37,215 nt of DNA from an uncultured Bacteroidia bacterium (GCA_902779765.1 CACZCQ010000018.1:1-37215), one strand, 5' to 3'. Numbered from the stretch's first letter, positions 24,658-33,845 are shown. Notes: generated by a model not told the origin, from the letters alone. Program-made: numbers and translations.

Positions 24658-24958
24658 GGAGATCCGTCGCAGGATCGCGAGGGAAAACGACATCGAATTC
24701 ATCACATCCGAATGCCGTCACAAGGGCTCCTGTGCCGGTACCTGCCCCAAATGCGAGGCTGAGCTGGCCTATCTGGAGGAACAGTTGGCTTCCAGAAAAA
24801 GACTTGGCAAGGCCGTGAGAGTCGTAGGTCTCTCGATGGGCCTTGCCACGATAGCTCCAGTATTATTTACATCCTGCAAACCGGATGAGCAGGATAGCAT
24901 AAAGGGACAATTGGAGGGTGATATAGCACCCGCCCAGGTTATCCAAAAGTCTGAATGA
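24623..24958 (+). CDS. Cys-rich small protein with hydrophobic segment, partner of radical SAM protein
   Basis: A 111-residue protein. The N-terminus (MQRGKEICRMLKEIRRRIA) is a basic amphipathic helix; then a Cys module Cys31-x5-Cys37-x3-Cys41-x2-Cys44 (context GTCPKCEAE) that could bind Zn or an Fe-S cluster; then a charged helix (LEEQLASRKR); then a hydrophobic stretch (~67-83) ending in LFTSC, which looks like a lipobox with Cys85; then a 26-residue acidic tail. From memory, similar Cys modules occur at the N-termini of other Bacteroidales proteins, beside comparable radical SAM genes; I cannot verify this here. The ATG at 24623 keeps the conserved-looking N-terminus; an alternative ATG is at 24650. 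The function is unknown. Confidence 0.75.
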   Translation: MQRGKEICRMLKEIRRRIARENDIEFITSECRHKGSCAGTCPKCEAELAYLEEQLASRKRLGKAVRVVGLSMGLATIAPVLFTSCKPDEQDSIKGQLEGDIAPAQVIQKSE

Positions 24959-24963
24959 TATTA

Positions 24964-25773
24964 TCAGGAAGGTCTCTTGTATCCTTCCCTGGTTGCCCGT
25001 TCGGACATCCTTTGGATACGTGTCTCAGTAGCCGGATGGTCGGAGAATATCTCCGAGACGGCTGAACTTGAGGCTGCCTGGGTACCTGCGGAAGCACCTC
25101 CTGTCGAGAGATTGAGCAGACGCTCGAATGCCGTAGCCATAGCCCAAGGATTCCTGCCGTGATCGACCAGGAACTGATAGCCATAGTCATCAGCCTGGTT
25201 CTCCTGCTTCCTTGAGAACTTGGCGCTGAGGAGGGCTTCTCCGATATCACCGAGCTGGGAAGCCGTAAGTACGGCTATCGTACCGCCGGTGGCGACGACT
25301 GCATCCCTGATGGCGGAATTGCGCAGTGCGGCCTGGAACTGTTTCTTGGAATGCTTGAGCGCGACGTGGCCTATTTCGTGTCCGACAACGCCGAGGACCT
25401 GGTCGTCTGTCATCTTGTCCAAAAGTCCGGCATAGATCCTCACGCTTCCGTCCGCACAGGCGAAAGCATTGACATCCTTGGTGTTGTATACCTGGAAGTT
25501 GAGAGGAATCCCGTCAACGGAAGTGATGCCTTTCGTTAGTTTGCGTACACGCTGGACATAAGGATTGCTCTCCGGAAGCACCTGGTTCTTGGCATCCAGC
25601 TGGGTGACATACTGGCCGACATATGCCTGGATCTGTTCGTCAGACAGGGATGCTGCCTGGGCTATCTTCATTCCACTTGAGAGAAGATAGGCGGCATTGA
25701 ACTGTTGTCCGCAGGAAACGAGCATCATTGCCGCGGCAATCATGGTGACTAGCTTTCTCATTTTCTTGTTCAT
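24964..25773 (-). CDS. M48-family metallopeptidase lipoprotein
   Basis: The 269-residue lipoprotein has lipobox LVSC with Cys21. The zinc motif HEIGH lies at 132-136 and the third ligand is probably Glu191 in SRKQENQADDYG; a hydrophobic helix (VVATGGTIAVLTA) sits between them as in M48C/LoiP-BepA-like peptidases. The C-terminal IFSDHPATETRIQRM motif is also characteristic. These enzymes act in envelope protein quality control, on the periplasmic side of the membrane. Translation may start at 25773 or at Met5 (25761); the first gives a better basic N-region. It is monocistronic under a full-consensus promoter. Its stop lies 5 bp from the convergent Cys-rich protein gene. Confidence 0.92.
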   Translation of the reverse strand: MNKKMRKLVTMIAAAMMLVSCGQQFNAAYLLSSGMKIAQAASLSDEQIQAYVGQYVTQLDAKNQVLPESNPYVQRVRKLTKGITSVDGIPLNFQVYNTKDVNAFACADGSVRIYAGLLDKMTDDQVLGVVGHEIGHVALKHSKKQFQAALRNSAIRDAVVATGGTIAVLTASQLGDIGEALLSAKFSRKQENQADDYGYQFLVDHGRNPWAMATAFERLLNLSTGGASAGTQAASSSAVSEIFSDHPATETRIQRMSERATREGYKRPS

Positions 25774-25783
25774 TTAATTATCA

Positions 25784-25814
25784 CAAATATAATTAATTTG
25801 GTAAAAAACGCAAA
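25784..25814 (-). promoter_or_regulatory. M48 peptidase promoter
   Basis: Minus-strand TTTG (25814-25811), 19 bp, TATATTTG (25791-25784): full consensus. It is 10 bp upstream of the start codon, so the leader is only a few bases and the mRNA may be almost leaderless. Confidence 0.8.
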
Positions 25815-25815
25815 T

Positions 25816-25846
25816 ACCGCACCATACAATCGCTGCAGGGTGCGGT
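25816..25846 (-). terminator. Probable terminator of the A2M-pbpC operon
   Basis: Arms ACCGCACC/GGTGCGGT form a perfect 8-bp stem with a 15-base loop. On the minus strand the sequence ATTTGCGTTTTTTA follows, ~100 bp after the pbpC stop. It ends 1 bp before the -33 box of the M48 promoter. Confidence 0.6.
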
Positions 25847-25947
25847 TTGTCTTGTTAAGTAAGTAGAATGAATTCTATGAATTCTGAAAACTTATACTAA
25901 TAACCAACTAAAACTACTAACAAGAACGTAAAAATTTGCTGCATAAA

Positions 25948-28176
25948 TTATGCCGAATCGACTGTAAAACTGACAGAAACGGAGTTTCCGTATTCATCAA
26001 CTGCAGTGAGCGTGTGTTTCCCGGGTTCCGGGGCCAGCAGGAGCTGGTGGATGAACCGAGTCTGTCCTACATATCCGCTGTCAAGATGCCAGAATACAGT
26101 GCTTTCCGGGTTGCGGTGAGCCAGATTGAATGTCACTCCCTTGACCGAACCGTCCAGCTGCCGGGGGATATAGATGACTTCACCTCCTTCCGGGTATATG
26201 AATTCCATCGGATCCGTGTCACCGTGAGAGGCGGATGTGCGTGGATTGTATTCCGGGTGGTGCTGGCGGTAATACCATTCCATTGCCGGGGGAAGGATGA
26301 AGGCCGCGGCCCCGTCGACGACCTTGTGGTATGGGCACGGAGCAGTCTTTACTGACTTTCTCGGGAGGAGAAGGGTGTCGAGATGGTCGCAGTGCAGACC
26401 GGCGAGATGGCCGGACTCACGGCAGACCTCCGCCACGGTGCCGTCCTGCCAGGCCGGTTCCTTGAACCATCCGTCCCTGGAATATGCCGTGTCTTCCTCC
26501 CTTGCCGGAAGGAGGTTGAATATGTCGAACATCACCGGCCCGGCCGTACGCGCTCCCACGAGTCCCGGAACGCCCTGCCCCTGGGCGTTTCCGGCCCAGA
26601 CTCCTACTGCATAGTCGGCTGTTACCCCTACCGCCCAGGCATCCCTGAAGCCGTAGCTCGTACCTGTCTTCCAGGCGACCTTCTTCAGGGACCTGACAAG
26701 GTGCCAGTCCATTTCGTCAGGGCGGTTGACTTCCTTGAGCGCATCGAAAGTGTACCACAGCGCGCATCTGTCAGTGAGTGGGAATCTTTCAGGCCTTCCT
26801 CCGGGAATACCGAGGTACGAGGACGCCATCCAGGAGAATATGGAGGTTATTTCAAGCAGGGAGCCTTCTCCTCCTCCGAGGATCAGGGAAAGCCCGTAAT
26901 ACGAAGCACTTCTGGGAAGGGTGCTCATCCCGCATTTTCTCAGTATGTCCAGGAATTTCGGCACTCCGAATCTTCTGAGCATATGTACCGATGGAACGTT
27001 CAGGGACCTCGAAAGGGCTTCCGAAGCCGGAACGGCTCCTGCGAACTGGCGGTTGAAATTCTGTGGGGAGAATCCGTTCAGGTTGACCGGGACGTCCGGC
27101 AGCAGGGTGTTTGGAAGTATCTCTCCTTCCTGGAGCATCGAACAGTACAGGATTGGTTTGAGTATGCTGCCGGTGCTCCTTGGAGCGCGCAGGATGTCAA
27201 CCTCGGATCCGGGACGCGACCTGTCAGGAGAAGAGTTTCCGACATATGCCAGGATCTCCCCGGTCCTTACGTCCATCACTACCGCAGCCAGGTCTTCGAT
27301 TCCCCTGGCCGAGAAATCTTCGTTCCATCTGTCGGCGACTGCCTGCACCTGTTTCTGGAAGTGGATGTCGATGTCGGTCCTGACCCTTTTGCCGGGGGAC
27401 GTTTTCCAAATATATTCAGTCAGGTGCCTGGCTTCCTGTGGAAGCTGTACCGGTTCGAGAGGAAGGGGCTCCCCGCAAGCCAGTTCCAGGTCGAGGGAGT
27501 CGATATGCCCCCTTTCGAACAATGTCCCCAGCAGGGCGTTCCGCTTCGCAAGGAGCTTGGAGCGGTTCTTGCCCGGGTGGATGTCCGCAGGTGAATTCGG
27601 GAGCACGGCAAGGGTCGCGGCTTCGCCCCACGACAACTCTTCAGGCGGCCTTCCGAAGTATCTCCATGAGGCTGCCTCCAGGCCTACGACATTCCCCCCG
27701 AACGGTGCGTGGGAGGCGTACAGTCCCAGAATCTCCTCTTTCGAGCAGCGGAGTTCCAGCCTGGTTGCGAGAACGGCCTCGATCAGTTTCTGTTTCAGGG
27801 TCCTTTCCTTTCCGCGGGACATGCGGATGACCTGCATCGTGATCGTACTTCCTCCGCTGGTGACCTTACCTGCCTTCAGGTTGCCGGCAGCGGCCCTGAT
27901 GATGGCGACCGGATTGACTCCGGGGTGGAAAGCGAACCACCTGTCCTCGAACTCTATCAACGCAGTCCGGAATTTGTCCGGGATCCTGTCCGAGGGCGGG
28001 AATCTCCATTGCCCGTCCCCGGCTATCCTGGCGCCTAGCAGTTCTCCGTTGCGGTCTTCGACGACGGTGGAATACCTGGTCCCCTTGAACAAGTCCCGGG
28101 GAAGGCACAGAAGGTAAGCAAGCAGCAGGGCGGCAGTGACGCCGCCCGCTATTATTGCCCGAACCTTCCTGTCCAT
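25948..28176 (-). CDS. pbpC: Penicillin-binding protein 1C
   Basis: A 742-residue bifunctional class A PBP. One N-terminal membrane anchor (~8-25) leads into the GT51 glycosyltransferase: catalytic Glu77 in EFEDRW and the GGSTITMQ motif at 108-115. The transpeptidase domain has Ser337-x-x-Lys340 (SILK), a SLN triad element, and KTGTS in WKTGTSYGFRDAW. A C-terminal beta domain (~650-742) matches the penicillin-binding C-terminal extension of PBP1C. It polymerises, and perhaps cross-links, peptidoglycan in the periplasm; PBP1C is thought to act in wall repair. It follows the thioester-containing macroglobulin by 3 bp, the conserved yfhM-pbpC arrangement. Confidence 0.96.
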   Translation of the reverse strand: MDRKVRAIIAGGVTAALLLAYLLCLPRDLFKGTRYSTVVEDRNGELLGARIAGDGQWRFPPSDRIPDKFRTALIEFEDRWFAFHPGVNPVAIIRAAAGNLKAGKVTSGGSTITMQVIRMSRGKERTLKQKLIEAVLATRLELRCSKEEILGLYASHAPFGGNVVGLEAASWRYFGRPPEELSWGEAATLAVLPNSPADIHPGKNRSKLLAKRNALLGTLFERGHIDSLDLELACGEPLPLEPVQLPQEARHLTEYIWKTSPGKRVRTDIDIHFQKQVQAVADRWNEDFSARGIEDLAAVVMDVRTGEILAYVGNSSPDRSRPGSEVDILRAPRSTGSILKPILYCSMLQEGEILPNTLLPDVPVNLNGFSPQNFNRQFAGAVPASEALSRSLNVPSVHMLRRFGVPKFLDILRKCGMSTLPRSASYYGLSLILGGGEGSLLEITSIFSWMASSYLGIPGGRPERFPLTDRCALWYTFDALKEVNRPDEMDWHLVRSLKKVAWKTGTSYGFRDAWAVGVTADYAVGVWAGNAQGQGVPGLVGARTAGPVMFDIFNLLPAREEDTAYSRDGWFKEPAWQDGTVAEVCRESGHLAGLHCDHLDTLLLPRKSVKTAPCPYHKVVDGAAAFILPPAMEWYYRQHHPEYNPRTSASHGDTDPMEFIYPEGGEVIYIPRQLDGSVKGVTFNLAHRNPESTVFWHLDSGYVGQTRFIHQLLLAPEPGKHTLTAVDEYGNSVSVSFTVDSA

Positions 28177-28179
28177 GGA

Positions 28180-31100
28180 TCAGTTGATGACCTTTGCAGT
28201 ACCGGAGGCCGTGGATGCATTGATACGGCTGTCATACATGGCTTCGCAGACAACTGCGGGCAGGATGAATTCTCCCTCATATGCGGCGCGCATCTTTATC
28301 CTGAACGTTTTGCTCGTGCCCTTCCTGAGGTCGAAGTGCCAGGTCACCCTGTCATCCCTGATGTCCATGTGGTCGACGATGCTGTCGGAACCACCCTGTC
28401 CGGTCATTCGCTCGTTGAATATCTCCCATCCCGAAGGTACTGCCTCCGTCAGGGCCAGGTGCGTGTAATCCCTGATTCCGCTTGTGTTACCGACGGTGAT
28501 AGTGACGGTGAAGTCAGTTCCCTGAGGTATCTCGGCGGGATTCAGTGCCTTGCCTTCCTCAGAAACATAGCTGACGTTGAGGCTGATGCCGCTGGCCCTG
28601 GCTTCAGTCCTGGAACCCGACTGGGGTACGATGGATGTAACCAGGGTGGCATAGATGGTTCCTTCGGAGTCATTGCGGATATCGGCTCCGCCGGAGGCGG
28701 GATCGAGGTTGACATTGCTGACAGACCTGGCGCTGCTGACCTGCATCACATTGGATCCCTGGGTCACCTCTGCCTTCAGCATGCCTGTATTGACTTTCCC
28801 TGCAAGGTCACCCATCGCCTTGGTGCAGAAAGCCGCTTCCTGCGTGGTGTACCAGCCCGAGGCCATGGATTTTGCAATTTCCTGGGCCAGGTCCATAGCC
28901 TCCGGAATATTGTCAACCAGCACTGAGGCTTCCATGGCTATGGCCTTGTCGCGGAGGGGCGATCCGTAAGTGCGGCCGCATTCGCCATATTCGGAGAAGT
29001 CTTTCTTCAGGTTTGTGATTATCTCCTTGGCTACGTTCTTCTTTCCTGCTGCCACATAGGCTGAGGCCAGCATCCAGGCCGCCTGGCTTGACAGATTGTC
29101 ACTCTCCTTGAGCCTGTTCATGGCTCCGCTCTCAGGTTCGCCCTTCAATGCGAGGGTGTATAACCTGTATGCCTGCTCGAGGTCTTTAAGGTCTCCGCCG
29201 TCGTTGTTGCGATAATCCTGGACACTCCTTTTCTGGAACCTGGACCAGCTGGCCTGGACACCCTTGCTGACACTGAAGCCGCTTTGGGAGGCCATCGCCA
29301 TGAACTGGCCGGCCATGGAACTGACCCAGTTGTCGGCATCGGAAGAGCCCGGCCAGTAAGCGAAGCCTCCATTTCCGAGTTGCCTCAGGTAAATCTGCTG
29401 GAGCAGTCCGGGTATGAGCTTGTCTGCTTCCTGGCGTTTGGCCTCGGGGAGCATGTCCCTGATTGCAAGGAGACTGATACCCCTGGACGCAATCTGCTCG
29501 CTGCAGTTGTAGTCATAGTCCTTCAGGAAGGAGAACATGCCTTCGAAATCTACCGAGGGGAAACTGGCGAGTTCGATGGTAGCCCACTGGTTTTCATCGG
29601 CCTTGAACGGAGTGAAACCGAAATGCTTCTTCTCACCCTTCCCGATCGCGACCCTGGTTACCTCTATAGCAGGAGGAGCAGGGTTCCGCACGGCGATCTC
29701 TATGGTCTGGGATGCCTTGTGCCCGTTCCCTTCAGCGGAAACCGTAACCTTGGCAGTGCCCGGTCCTTCTGCTTGCAGGTTGAATTTCACAAGCTGGTCA
29801 CCAGGACTGGAGAACCTTACTGGCATGGTGGATTCCCCGACGACCTTCAGAGGTCCTTCGACGCTGACCTTGACATCGGCGGACTTGACAGCGTCTTCAA
29901 GTGCGAATACATTGACGGGCAGGACCACTTTCTCACCGGTTCCCAGGACCCTCGGAAGGGTTGGAAGAACCATCAGGGGCGATCTGACCGGCACTGTCTT
30001 TTCGGCATTGCCGTAAACCGATTCGTCACCTGCCACCACCATGACCCTGACGCTTCCGATATACATTGGAAGCTTGACCTTGTGTGTGGCCGATCCGCTT
30101 ACGAGCGTGAACGGCCCCATGAACTTGACCACCGGGTTGAACCGGTTGTCTTTCTTGGCACCCACGACCACATCTTCGTCGCCGCCGATACTGAACATGG
30201 GTGAGAAGCGGCCGCTGTAGGCTCCGATCACATAGTCATACAGATCCCAGGTCTTGACTCCGAGCGCCTCCCTTTCGTACATCGCCTTCCAGGGATCGGG
30301 GGTCTTGAACCCTGTGAGGTCGAGCAGGCCTTCGTCCACTATGGCGAGGGTATATGTCATCGGCTTGTTGTTCTTCTCCTTTACCTTGATCCTGAATTCC
30401 TCTTCAGGGCGCAGCACATCCGGCATGCTGATCTCGGGAACGAGATGGGAATCCTTGTCATTCACCATTATCGGACGGACTCCGTACAGCCTTATGGGAA
30501 GGTCGTTGTCCGCCCTTTCATGTGGCTGTATCAGGGAAATATGGATATAGAAATTCGGAGCCATCTCAGGAGTCACCTTGAAGGTGTAGACCACGTCTTC
30601 CTCGCCGGATGACTTCACCCATTCCCTCGATATCACTTCCCTCGAATTCTCAAGGGAGACCAGGGCCTGGCCGCGTGAGGCTGAAGGGATATACACCTTG
30701 ACCTTTTCACCGACCTCGTAGCTTTCCTTGTCCGTGGAGAATGAAAGCATCGTCAGGGCATCGGGATCGGCCTTGGAGGACCTGCCCCTGTAAGCAGGCC
30801 AGTCCACATAGAGGATGTCACCGGAAAGATGGCCGCTGTCATTGTCACTGACCAGGACAAGATAGCGTCCCCAGTCGGGATAGTTGACCCTGAACGGGAT
30901 CTGGCAGGTGCCGGACGAAGACTTCAGTTCGCCGGTCGCTACCGGTTCCGCGGAAGGGCTGTTGACGTATGAATCCAGACTCTCGCTGCGGCTTTCCCAC
31001 CACCAGCTCCATTTGATCTTGTAGATCGAATATGACAGGTTGTCTCCGGCGACCTTTTTCCCGTCCTTGTCCACGACAGCGACTTCTATCTTGTAGTCCT

Positions 31101-33714
31101 TGTCAGTCTCGATGAAATGACTGTCTCCTTCCTGGGGAACCTTGACTCCCACGTATGCCTTGTATGGTGAATACGGTACCGTAACGGTGTTGAAACTGAA
31201 ATCTCCACCAGGTTCTTCCACCGTGGTCACTATGTCGGCGGTGAGCATTCCGGGTGCATTATCTGCAGGAGGCATGTCTGCGTTGACCGTAGCATGGCCG
31301 TCCTTGTCCAGGCGGGTGTCCACCAGTACGTGCTCGCTCTTGGAGAATTCTGACAATGGAGCCTGGAATGTATAGCCCTCGAATCCCTTGAAGGAAGCCG
31401 AACCGCTCCGAAGTGTCATGTTGACCTTCGCTCCGAGTCCTGAGGCGGGAGGTCCGGTAAGCCAGTTCGAAGTGATGCTGACGGGCTTGCTGCTCCCTCC
31501 GTCTATGGGTCCTTCACCCAAGTCAAGGTTGATCTTGAGCCTGTTGGGCTTGATGGATTCGATCTTCAGGGACTTGTGGAAAGTGGCGCCTCCGATCTTG
31601 AAGTATGCCATCCAGGTTCCGGTAGGATCGTCCTGCCTTGTGGGAATATCGAACAGATAGAAACCGTTCTTGGCGCTTCCGTTGATGATCTTGGTGTAGA
31701 ACTTCGATTCGGGAGTGTACAGCTCCATGACCGCAGGATGCCTGTCAGGGATAGTCCTGTCCTTGTCCTCGAGAATCAGGGTGACATGAAGTGTGTCTCC
31801 GGGTCTCCATACTCCTCTCTCTCCATAGATGAAAGCCTTCAGCCCTTTCTCGATGGTCATCCCACCTACGTCAAACCGGCTCAGGGTCTTCTCCTCACCC
31901 TGCGTGACCTTGAGATAGCTGGTGGCTCCTCCCCGTTTCGCAACGACCGCGAAGGGCCTGCCGGACAGGTCGACCTCTGCCATTCCGTCAGTTCCTGTCT
32001 TGGCGTAACCAATCTCGGCCAGCTGGTAACTGTAGACGTAAAGCTCGGCATTGAAGACCGGTTCGGCGGAGAGGATGTCGCTTACGCTCACCCACAGTTT
32101 GTCTCCACCGGAGTACTTGGCGATGACACCGAGGTTGGATGTCAGCAGGTTGACTGAAGGGAACCTGCTCTCTTCCATGTAATAGGAAGGCTTCGTGGGG
32201 TTGTCCCTGTCTTCCCATTCGTATTCGGACCAGTCGTGATAGGATTCGTAATAATACGGGTACGGATTATCCCAGACCTTGTCCTCTTCCTCCGTCAGTT
32301 CGACGGAAGAAATGTCCACCAGGTCGAGGGTAGGAGCGCCGCTCTTGAACGAGGCCGGTTTGCCGTAGACCGAATATTCCTGCCTGAAGGACAGCCTGAC
32401 GCGGTAGATTGCACCAGCTTCCTGCTTGAACAGACCGGAAAGGTCGACGCTGTAATCCTGCCACTTGTGAAGGTTCTTGGAAGGATCCGAGTCCAGCCTC
32501 AGGCATCTCTTGTAGACCAACCTTCCGCTCCTTCTAAGAGAGTTCTCCCCGTCAAGCCTGTTGTCCTGGAGGAAGGTTAGGACATTGTCCTCGTAGATCT
32601 GTATGACACTGATGTCAACTGCGTTGAGGTTGACGGCCTTGAAGGGCAGTATCAGTTCCTTGGAATTGGGAAGGATGGTTCCGGTGATCGGTATCTCCAC
32701 GGCGGGTTTCTCCTCTGCGGGCTCGAATGTCTTGGCGAAGTCATTGCCGAGCCTGGTGCCGTCATAGCTTCTGACCGCTCCCGATACTACCAGGTCGAGC
32801 GGACCATCCTCGGGAGACTCATAGAATATTTTCACCCTGGAGTTTTCCGCCTGGACGAAATACTGGCCAGCCCCCTTGAGGGTGAAAAGGCCCGAATCGT
32901 CATCTATGTCGGCTACAGGGTTCGAGAAGTAGATGTTGATGTACGGATCCTCCGCGTCTATCCTTTCGGCTCCAACGATCCTGAAACCTACGGTGGAGGG
33001 TATCGTGACCTCCAGTTTGGAATCGGTGACGAATCCGGTGTCGCCGGATTTCATCTTGATTTTCAGGATGTTGTCCTGGTCCGACCGGTTGAGCCCGACT
33101 ATGTCGAAATGGTAATGTAGCGGATCCTCCCCGGCGGTCACGGTCAGTTCGGCGGAATTGTCGGGGTATGAATATTCGACCATCTCCCGGACCTTCTCGA
33201 CAGGAAGCTCTTCGGTGAGGGCTATCGAACCTCCGACATTCGCCTTGGACGGATTGGCCGCAGTGATGGTGATGTCATCCAGCGAGAGCACGGCTTCCTT
33301 GATGGCGACCAGGAAACTGAATGTGAATCTCTTGAATTTCCTGGAACTGATTTTCTGGAGTTTGTCCAGACGGAGCCTGGCGGTGTACGACTGCCCGGGC
33401 TTCAGGGCCCCGCTCTCAGGGATGAACTCGATGGTATTGTCAGTCAGCCATCTCGAGGTTCCTTTCAGGGGTGGACTGAAAGTGAGTATCCCATCCTTGA
33501 TGTCCGCTCCGGCGGTGGCTCCCGGAATCGAAGATGCAAGTTCCACACGGATCGTGGACTTGTCGGAAATGATTCCGCCGGTGTGTGCCTTGATGAAGGT
33601 GGCGAATTCAGTGCTCTGTCCCTTGCTCTTGCCGTACCTGCTGCAGGAGAAACTGATTATGGCCAGCATGAATATGGTCACGACGGCCAGGATTCTATTG
33701 AATACAGGTTTCAT
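28180..33714 (-). CDS. Alpha-2-macroglobulin lipoprotein with thioester
   Basis: The 1844-residue lipoprotein has lipobox SFSC with Cys24. A string of macroglobulin beta domains follows, with GERGVWRPGDTLHVTLILED in the MG2-type region, then a bait-like variable region, the A2M block, and the helical thioester domain. The thioester motif CSEQ lies at residues 1404-1407 (bases 29494-29505) in the context DYNCSEQIASR, followed by GGFAYWPGSSDADNWVS as in active bacterial A2Ms. It is predicted to trap attacking proteases covalently after bait cleavage, guarding the periplasm. It is the first gene of an operon with pbpC (3-bp gap), matching the known functional pairing in Gram-negative bacteria. 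Its own promoter lies 20 bp upstream. Confidence 0.95.
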   Translation of the reverse strand: MKPVFNRILAVVTIFMLAIISFSCSRYGKSKGQSTEFATFIKAHTGGIISDKSTIRVELASSIPGATAGADIKDGILTFSPPLKGTSRWLTDNTIEFIPESGALKPGQSYTARLRLDKLQKISSRKFKRFTFSFLVAIKEAVLSLDDITITAANPSKANVGGSIALTEELPVEKVREMVEYSYPDNSAELTVTAGEDPLHYHFDIVGLNRSDQDNILKIKMKSGDTGFVTDSKLEVTIPSTVGFRIVGAERIDAEDPYINIYFSNPVADIDDDSGLFTLKGAGQYFVQAENSRVKIFYESPEDGPLDLVVSGAVRSYDGTRLGNDFAKTFEPAEEKPAVEIPITGTILPNSKELILPFKAVNLNAVDISVIQIYEDNVLTFLQDNRLDGENSLRRSGRLVYKRCLRLDSDPSKNLHKWQDYSVDLSGLFKQEAGAIYRVRLSFRQEYSVYGKPASFKSGAPTLDLVDISSVELTEEEDKVWDNPYPYYYESYHDWSEYEWEDRDNPTKPSYYMEESRFPSVNLLTSNLGVIAKYSGGDKLWVSVSDILSAEPVFNAELYVYSYQLAEIGYAKTGTDGMAEVDLSGRPFAVVAKRGGATSYLKVTQGEEKTLSRFDVGGMTIEKGLKAFIYGERGVWRPGDTLHVTLILEDKDRTIPDRHPAVMELYTPESKFYTKIINGSAKNGFYLFDIPTRQDDPTGTWMAYFKIGGATFHKSLKIESIKPNRLKINLDLGEGPIDGGSSKPVSITSNWLTGPPASGLGAKVNMTLRSGSASFKGFEGYTFQAPLSEFSKSEHVLVDTRLDKDGHATVNADMPPADNAPGMLTADIVTTVEEPGGDFSFNTVTVPYSPYKAYVGVKVPQEGDSHFIETDKDYKIEVAVVDKDGKKVAGDNLSYSIYKIKWSWWWESRSESLDSYVNSPSAEPVATGELKSSSGTCQIPFRVNYPDWGRYLVLVSDNDSGHLSGDILYVDWPAYRGRSSKADPDALTMLSFSTDKESYEVGEKVKVYIPSASRGQALVSLENSREVISREWVKSSGEEDVVYTFKVTPEMAPNFYIHISLIQPHERADNDLPIRLYGVRPIMVNDKDSHLVPEISMPDVLRPEEEFRIKVKEKNNKPMTYTLAIVDEGLLDLTGFKTPDPWKAMYEREALGVKTWDLYDYVIGAYSGRFSPMFSIGGDEDVVVGAKKDNRFNPVVKFMGPFTLVSGSATHKVKLPMYIGSVRVMVVAGDESVYGNAEKTVPVRSPLMVLPTLPRVLGTGEKVVLPVNVFALEDAVKSADVKVSVEGPLKVVGESTMPVRFSSPGDQLVKFNLQAEGPGTAKVTVSAEGNGHKASQTIEIAVRNPAPPAIEVTRVAIGKGEKKHFGFTPFKADENQWATIELASFPSVDFEGMFSFLKDYDYNCSEQIASRGISLLAIRDMLPEAKRQEADKLIPGLLQQIYLRQLGNGGFAYWPGSSDADNWVSSMAGQFMAMASQSGFSVSKGVQASWSRFQKRSVQDYRNNDGGDLKDLEQAYRLYTLALKGEPESGAMNRLKESDNLSSQAAWMLASAYVAAGKKNVAKEIITNLKKDFSEYGECGRTYGSPLRDKAIAMEASVLVDNIPEAMDLAQEIAKSMASGWYTTQEAAFCTKAMGDLAGKVNTGMLKAEVTQGSNVMQVSSARSVSNVNLDPASGGADIRNDSEGTIYATLVTSIVPQSGSRTEARASGISLNVSYVSEEGKALNPAEIPQGTDFTVTITVGNTSGIRDYTHLALTEAVPSGWEIFNERMTGQGGSDSIVDHMDIRDDRVTWHFDLRKGTSKTFRIKMRAAYEGEFILPAVVCEAMYDSRINASTASGTAKVIN

Positions 33715-33733
33715 ATCCGCTTGTTTATAATCT

Positions 33734-33764
33734 CAAAGATAATCATAGTTTCCTTTATATTCAA
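33734..33764 (-). promoter_or_regulatory. Promoter of the A2M-pbpC operon
   Basis: Minus-strand TTG (33764-33762), 20 bp, TATCTTTG (33741-33734), then the start codon 19 bp later. It fits the Bacteroidota pattern. Confidence 0.7.
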
Positions 33765-33791
33765 GGAAGATGCCGTTTCCTTTCAGGTCTG

Positions 33792-33804
33792 TGACAAATT
33801 GTCA
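33792..33804. promoter_or_regulatory. Inverted repeat (possible operator) upstream of groES
   Basis: TGACAA-A-TTGTCA is a perfect 13-bp inverted repeat with a single central base. It overlaps the candidate -33 TTG of groES. It does not match CIRCE (TTAGCACTC-N9-GAGTGCTAA). It could bind a dimeric regulator, but it is short enough to occur by chance. Confidence 0.5.
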
Positions 33805-33830
33805 GTCACCTTCGGATGGCACAGCCTTTG
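33799..33830 (+). promoter_or_regulatory. Candidate groES-groL promoter
   Basis: TTG (33799-33801), 21 bp, AGCCTTTG (33823-33830). The TTTG half of the -7 box is present but the TA half is not, so this is a weak match, perhaps for an alternative sigma factor. Confidence 0.4.
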
Positions 33831-33845
33831 ATTTCTACCATGTGC

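Noticed and set aside
26383-28117. Long plus-strand open frames across pbpC
   Set aside because: They are antisense to a gene with all GT51 and transpeptidase motifs intact; their translations are Arg/Ser/Pro-rich as typical for shadow frames.
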